From Larix sibirica (taxonomy: Eukaryota > Streptophyta > Pinopsida > Pinales > Pinaceae): a stretch of 24,871 nt of DNA. The notes under the pieces were generated by a model. It was not told where the DNA came from. It did no database searches and was given only the letters and a program-made list of their open reading frames with translations. Below, piece by piece: positions 21,447 through 24,871 of the stretch; the first letter of the stretch is position 1, and every line of letters begins with the position of its first letter. Location: positions 1 to 24,871 of the forward strand of contig NWUY0300045452.1 in assembly GCA_004151065.3 (NCBI GenBank), written 5' to 3'. The position numbers were made by a program, and so were the translations under genes.

Positions 21447-22715
21447 TGTTTAACATTTACATGAACTCATTGAGTCATCGGATTGCAATTGTTATCACTT
21501 TATTGTGAGATTCGAAAGCTCTGTAGCAAACTTTAGATCTCCTTTGTCTTAATTGCCAATATAGCGACATGAGTAAAAGATTGTTCCATCATGTGAATGG
21601 ATTCTTCACACTGATTGAAATTTTGAACCACTAAGCCACCATTTCTGTTTAGGCAGATTGCGGGGTGTAACAGGTAATGTGTATAACGAAGATACAGTGA
21701 GCATCTGTTGGGTGATAGTTAAGCTTGAGGAGATTATAGGTTTCAGTGTAGGGGATGTTGTTTTTATTATGGACTTGTAGCCATGCGTTAAGGGTTTCTG
21801 CATCATATTGCATATCATTTACTTCTGGGCATCATAGAATTGTGTGCATCACCATAATTGCTTGGACGACATGTTATCAAGAGGAAGCAGTACATTCATT
21901 AAACCAATGTGAATCTACATTAACAAGTTGTGACCAAATCAACTAACATCTTATTAAGATGCAAGTTCTTGTGCGAAGTATTCATCTAGATACAAGTATT
22001 AAAGTAAATGATAAATTTTAAACAAATGGAAGGGAAGTATCATTATTTAGTTTTTTAGTATTAAATTAATAAAGGATTAGTTAATTTATTTTAGATGTCT
22101 AAAGTTTACATAGAAAGAAGGCGTCTTGGAAGAGATGACACGAGTATTAAAAGATAAAAAGTTTTAAGAAAATAAATTGTTTTAAAGGATTCTCTCTAGT
22201 TTTATTTATGCGTCTCGAAGATGAAGATCGTTGAGATAGCTTTGAGGACAAAAATCTCTTTTAAAGAAGTTGGCCAGTGTTGCAAATATCTTTGATGCCT
22301 CCCGATATTTCTGATTTCTCCCGAGTTTTTTGTTGCCAATTTGCCCGATATTTTCATAATTCTTCAGGTTTAAGTTTATTTTTGTCGATATTTTCTGATC
22401 ATTCCCGATATTTTCCTCGATTTTTTCGATAAGTTTCTTTCCAGACCCTTGACGATATATTCCCCAACATGATATTTGTAACATTGAAGGTGCAATGTTA
22501 TGAACATAAAATAACAGTGTTCTACTATATTATATTTATATTATCGTAATTATGAAAAGGTGCATCATGCAAAGATGCAACTTTACGAAGAGTCTACGAG
22601 TCACCTTGAGGCCTATATATATGGAGGCACTCATTATTGTATCATCATCTTATCATCATATATATATATAATTTCGTAAATCCAAAATATAGCATTTTTG
22701 CTGTTACAGTGCAAG

Positions 22716-23369
22716 TCAAGAGTTGGCACATGAGTTTGAGATGGAGGACATTGGACTGATGCAACACTATTTTGTGGGTCTAGAGGTGTGGCAGAGTCTA
22801 GGTGAGGTGTTCCTCAGACATGGTAAGTATGTAGTTGAGATTTCTAAGAAGTTTTAGATGATGGATTGTAAATCCTTAGCTACTCCTATGATACAAAATT
22901 TGAAGTTGCATGTTGACTTGCATTCATATTTGGTAGATTCTTTAGTGGATACTGTATAGACAATGGATTGTATCTTTGATGTATCTGGTTAATATTAGAT
23001 TTGATATATGTTATGTATTGAACACTTTGAGCTAGTGTATGGTTGAGTTGAGGCAGATTCAATAGGTGGCTGCAAAACTTATGTTTCGTTACTTGAAGGC
23101 AATAGTATATTATGATTTGAGGTATGTAGGAGATGGTCAGTTGATGGTGCGTGGGTTTGTTGATTTTGACTTGGCAGGGGATGCTAGTGACAGGATGAGT
23201 ACTTTAGGTTTTGCTTCAATTTATGTTTAGGAGTGATATCTTGTTTGAACAGGAAATAGGCATCAATGGCATCGAGTTCAACGATCACATAGCACATGGT
23301 AGACATCACTGCTAGTTGTGAAGCCATCTTGGTTCGCAGGTTGATAGCAAAGCTGACAGGTAGATGTTG
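22716..23369 (+). pseudogene. Copy-2 Ty1/copia RT and RNase H remnant
   Basis: This is the same as 10322-10975, with the same stops, the same missing YxDD site and the same FDL in place of SDW. It is preceded by the LTR-like AT-rich stretch at 22514-22714. Confidence 0.85.
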
Positions 23370-24766
23370 GAGCTACTATGGTCAACTGTGATAATTAGTG
23401 TTGTATCATAGTCTGTGCTAAGTTACCATAAATGTTTGGGAAGAGGTGGGATATGTCATTCTTTGTTTTGAAAACTGAAACGGAGGGGATGTGGCTTGGT
23501 AATGGCTTTGAAACATTTCCAAGTTGTATCCAAAATTGAAACATTCTAAGCCATTTCCAGCTGTTTCCCGACTTTCTGAAACGTTTCAGCTGCTATAGGG
23601 CGAGTTTGCCACTAGAAATAGTGACTTTTTGACCCAAAAAAGCCAAATAAGTAACCCTAAAGGAAAACTATAAAACCTTTACCCTAAATTGAGCCTCAAA
23701 ACTTAGATATAAAGCCTCAAAGTTTATAAATCAAGACCTAAACCCTATTCCTAAATTGATAAATGGTCAACTGAATTTTTATGTCTTATGGTTTTTACTT
23801 TTTTCTCATTGTATTTTTCCAAAAAAGATCGAGGCTTACTTTTGGTTTAAAAAACCACTGATCTGTGGGCATTTTATTGCATCAAATGCTTGTCTAGTAA
23901 GTGTTAGACTGTTAGTGTCACAATCAAGTGTAGAAGTACAATGACTGTTTTATTGTCTTCTTTCTTAGTTTTTATGCCAATTCCCAAGCTTTGTTGCAAA
24001 TGAACCCCAAAGACTTGCATATGTGATAAAACAACTTGCATATCGAAATTGATATGGTGGCACTTACAAAATAGCAGACTGCATTTATGAAGGGTTACAC
24101 GGACCATCACTTATTTCCAATAATCTTCCAATAGGCTCCAATGTTTTGCTTTTCCTTTTTTGAATCAATTTGAATTCTTTATCTATGACACGATTTACTT
24201 CATTTCTAGTACATTCTCATGCCCCTGTTCTTATGTTTAATCTTATTTCATGCACTTTCATCAATATAAGCCATAAAATGTAAACAACATATCCAAGAGA
24301 ACTCAGTGGTGTCTAGAGATAGTGTTATAGCATAGAGTGCAATATTGCATGTCATCACACTTTTTATCACATCGCTCAACACTTGAGCTCACTTATTTAT
24401 ACTTGCATGCCTAACCAATCCCCTTAAAACATGGCTGATTAAGTCAACTTTGATCATCCAAGTTGGTCCCAAACAAGTAGACAATCTTGTTAGTTTAGGC
24501 CCTTTATGCGTCGATCAGTTAGTCGACCAACCCTCACAGCACTTAGTCGATTGTCCAGTCAGTTGGTGGACCAATCCAAATACACCTTAGTTGAGTTGTT
24601 GAATGACCTCCAAAATTGTGTTTAATTACAAATCTCAACACTTCTAAAGGTGCAATTGGTTTATTCTCGTTAGATGCTACCACTTGGATTCAGCCTTCGA
24701 GTAATATTAGGATTTAGAAGTCAATGTTTAGAAGTAGCTGACGTGCTCTTGATTAAATGCTTTACA

Positions 24767-24871
24767 GGGGTTGGCTTATCTATGGCACATGGGATAGAAG
24801 AATATTGTCTATGAGAATATTTGAGTTTGCTAATTTCAATTGTTATAAACCAGCATAGATCCATCTTAAAC
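24767..24871. other. Sequence present once, beyond the duplicated block
   Basis: These 105 bases follow copy 2 and have no counterpart after copy 1, where the gap intervenes. The stretch begins right after ttaca with gggg, so a tacag acceptor-like site spans the boundary. Read in the phase required by exon 3 it gives a short non-Nudix peptide and then a stop, so I do not call it an exon. Confidence 0.7.

Larger units (their letters stand above)
12390..24766 (+). repeat. Copy 2 of the 12.4-kb near-identical direct duplication
   Basis: This is the second copy of bases 1-12372. It is 5 bases longer: TTGG is added near 12560-12575, and there is one net base near 20172. Unlike copy 1 it continues without interruption into new sequence at 24767. 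If only one copy is real, this is the more complete one and the better to annotate from. Confidence 0.97.

Noticed and set aside
24761-24800. A tacag acceptor followed by gggg, considered as Nudix exon 4
   Set aside because: In the phase required by exon 3 (phase 0) it gives a short non-Nudix peptide ending in a stop. Another frame shows a GTWD-like string by chance, but the phase is wrong.

Overview
The window looks like nuclear DNA of a land plant. It has a spliced Nudix gene with GT-AG introns, an AT-rich background, and decayed Ty1/copia retrotransposon pieces inside what appears to be a very long intron. The protein style (GRHQQ, RLVAGCIPYR, GPGLLFPKGGWENDE) and an intron of at least 9 kb would suit a gymnosperm, but that placement is inference.

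The dominant feature is structural. Bases 1-12372 and 12390-24766 are the same sequence in the same orientation, separated by 17 Ns (12373-12389). I found only about five differences: one extra TTGG, three single-base substitutions, and one small complex change near 7780. Both copies begin at exactly the same base, and the first is wholly contained in the second, which continues for 105 further bases (24767-24871). This is what a redundant or allelic contig placed beside its twin would look like. A real, very recent tandem duplication cannot be excluded from sequence alone. Copy-2 coordinates are copy-1 coordinates +12389 up to about 180, +12393 to about 7780, and +12394 after that.

Within each copy the layout is as follows. 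(a) About 1-1015: promoter and 5' leader, with a TGACGTCA element, an AT-repeat tract holding a possible TATA box, and four short upstream ORFs. (b) 1016-3363: three exons (90 codons) of a plant Nudix hydrolase related to the Arabidopsis NUDT4/12/13/16/17/18/21 group. They cover the N-terminus and the complete Nudix box. Intron 2 contains a tandemly duplicated decoy of the exon 3 start. (c) 3364 to the end of the copy: about 9 kb with no recognisable continuation of the gene, presumably intron 3. It holds several two-copy short tandem repeats, two related copia gag/protease fragments, a perfect 19-bp foldback, a cluster of CCGATATTT-like motifs, an LTR-like AT-rich stretch, and a copia RT/RNase H remnant full of stops.

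Apart from the Nudix gene I see no gene that looks functional. I found no RNA gene, CRISPR array or operon. I do not see a convincing new biological system. The most useful observations are the contained duplication, the preserved decoy exon, and the rearranged copia debris with its foldback.
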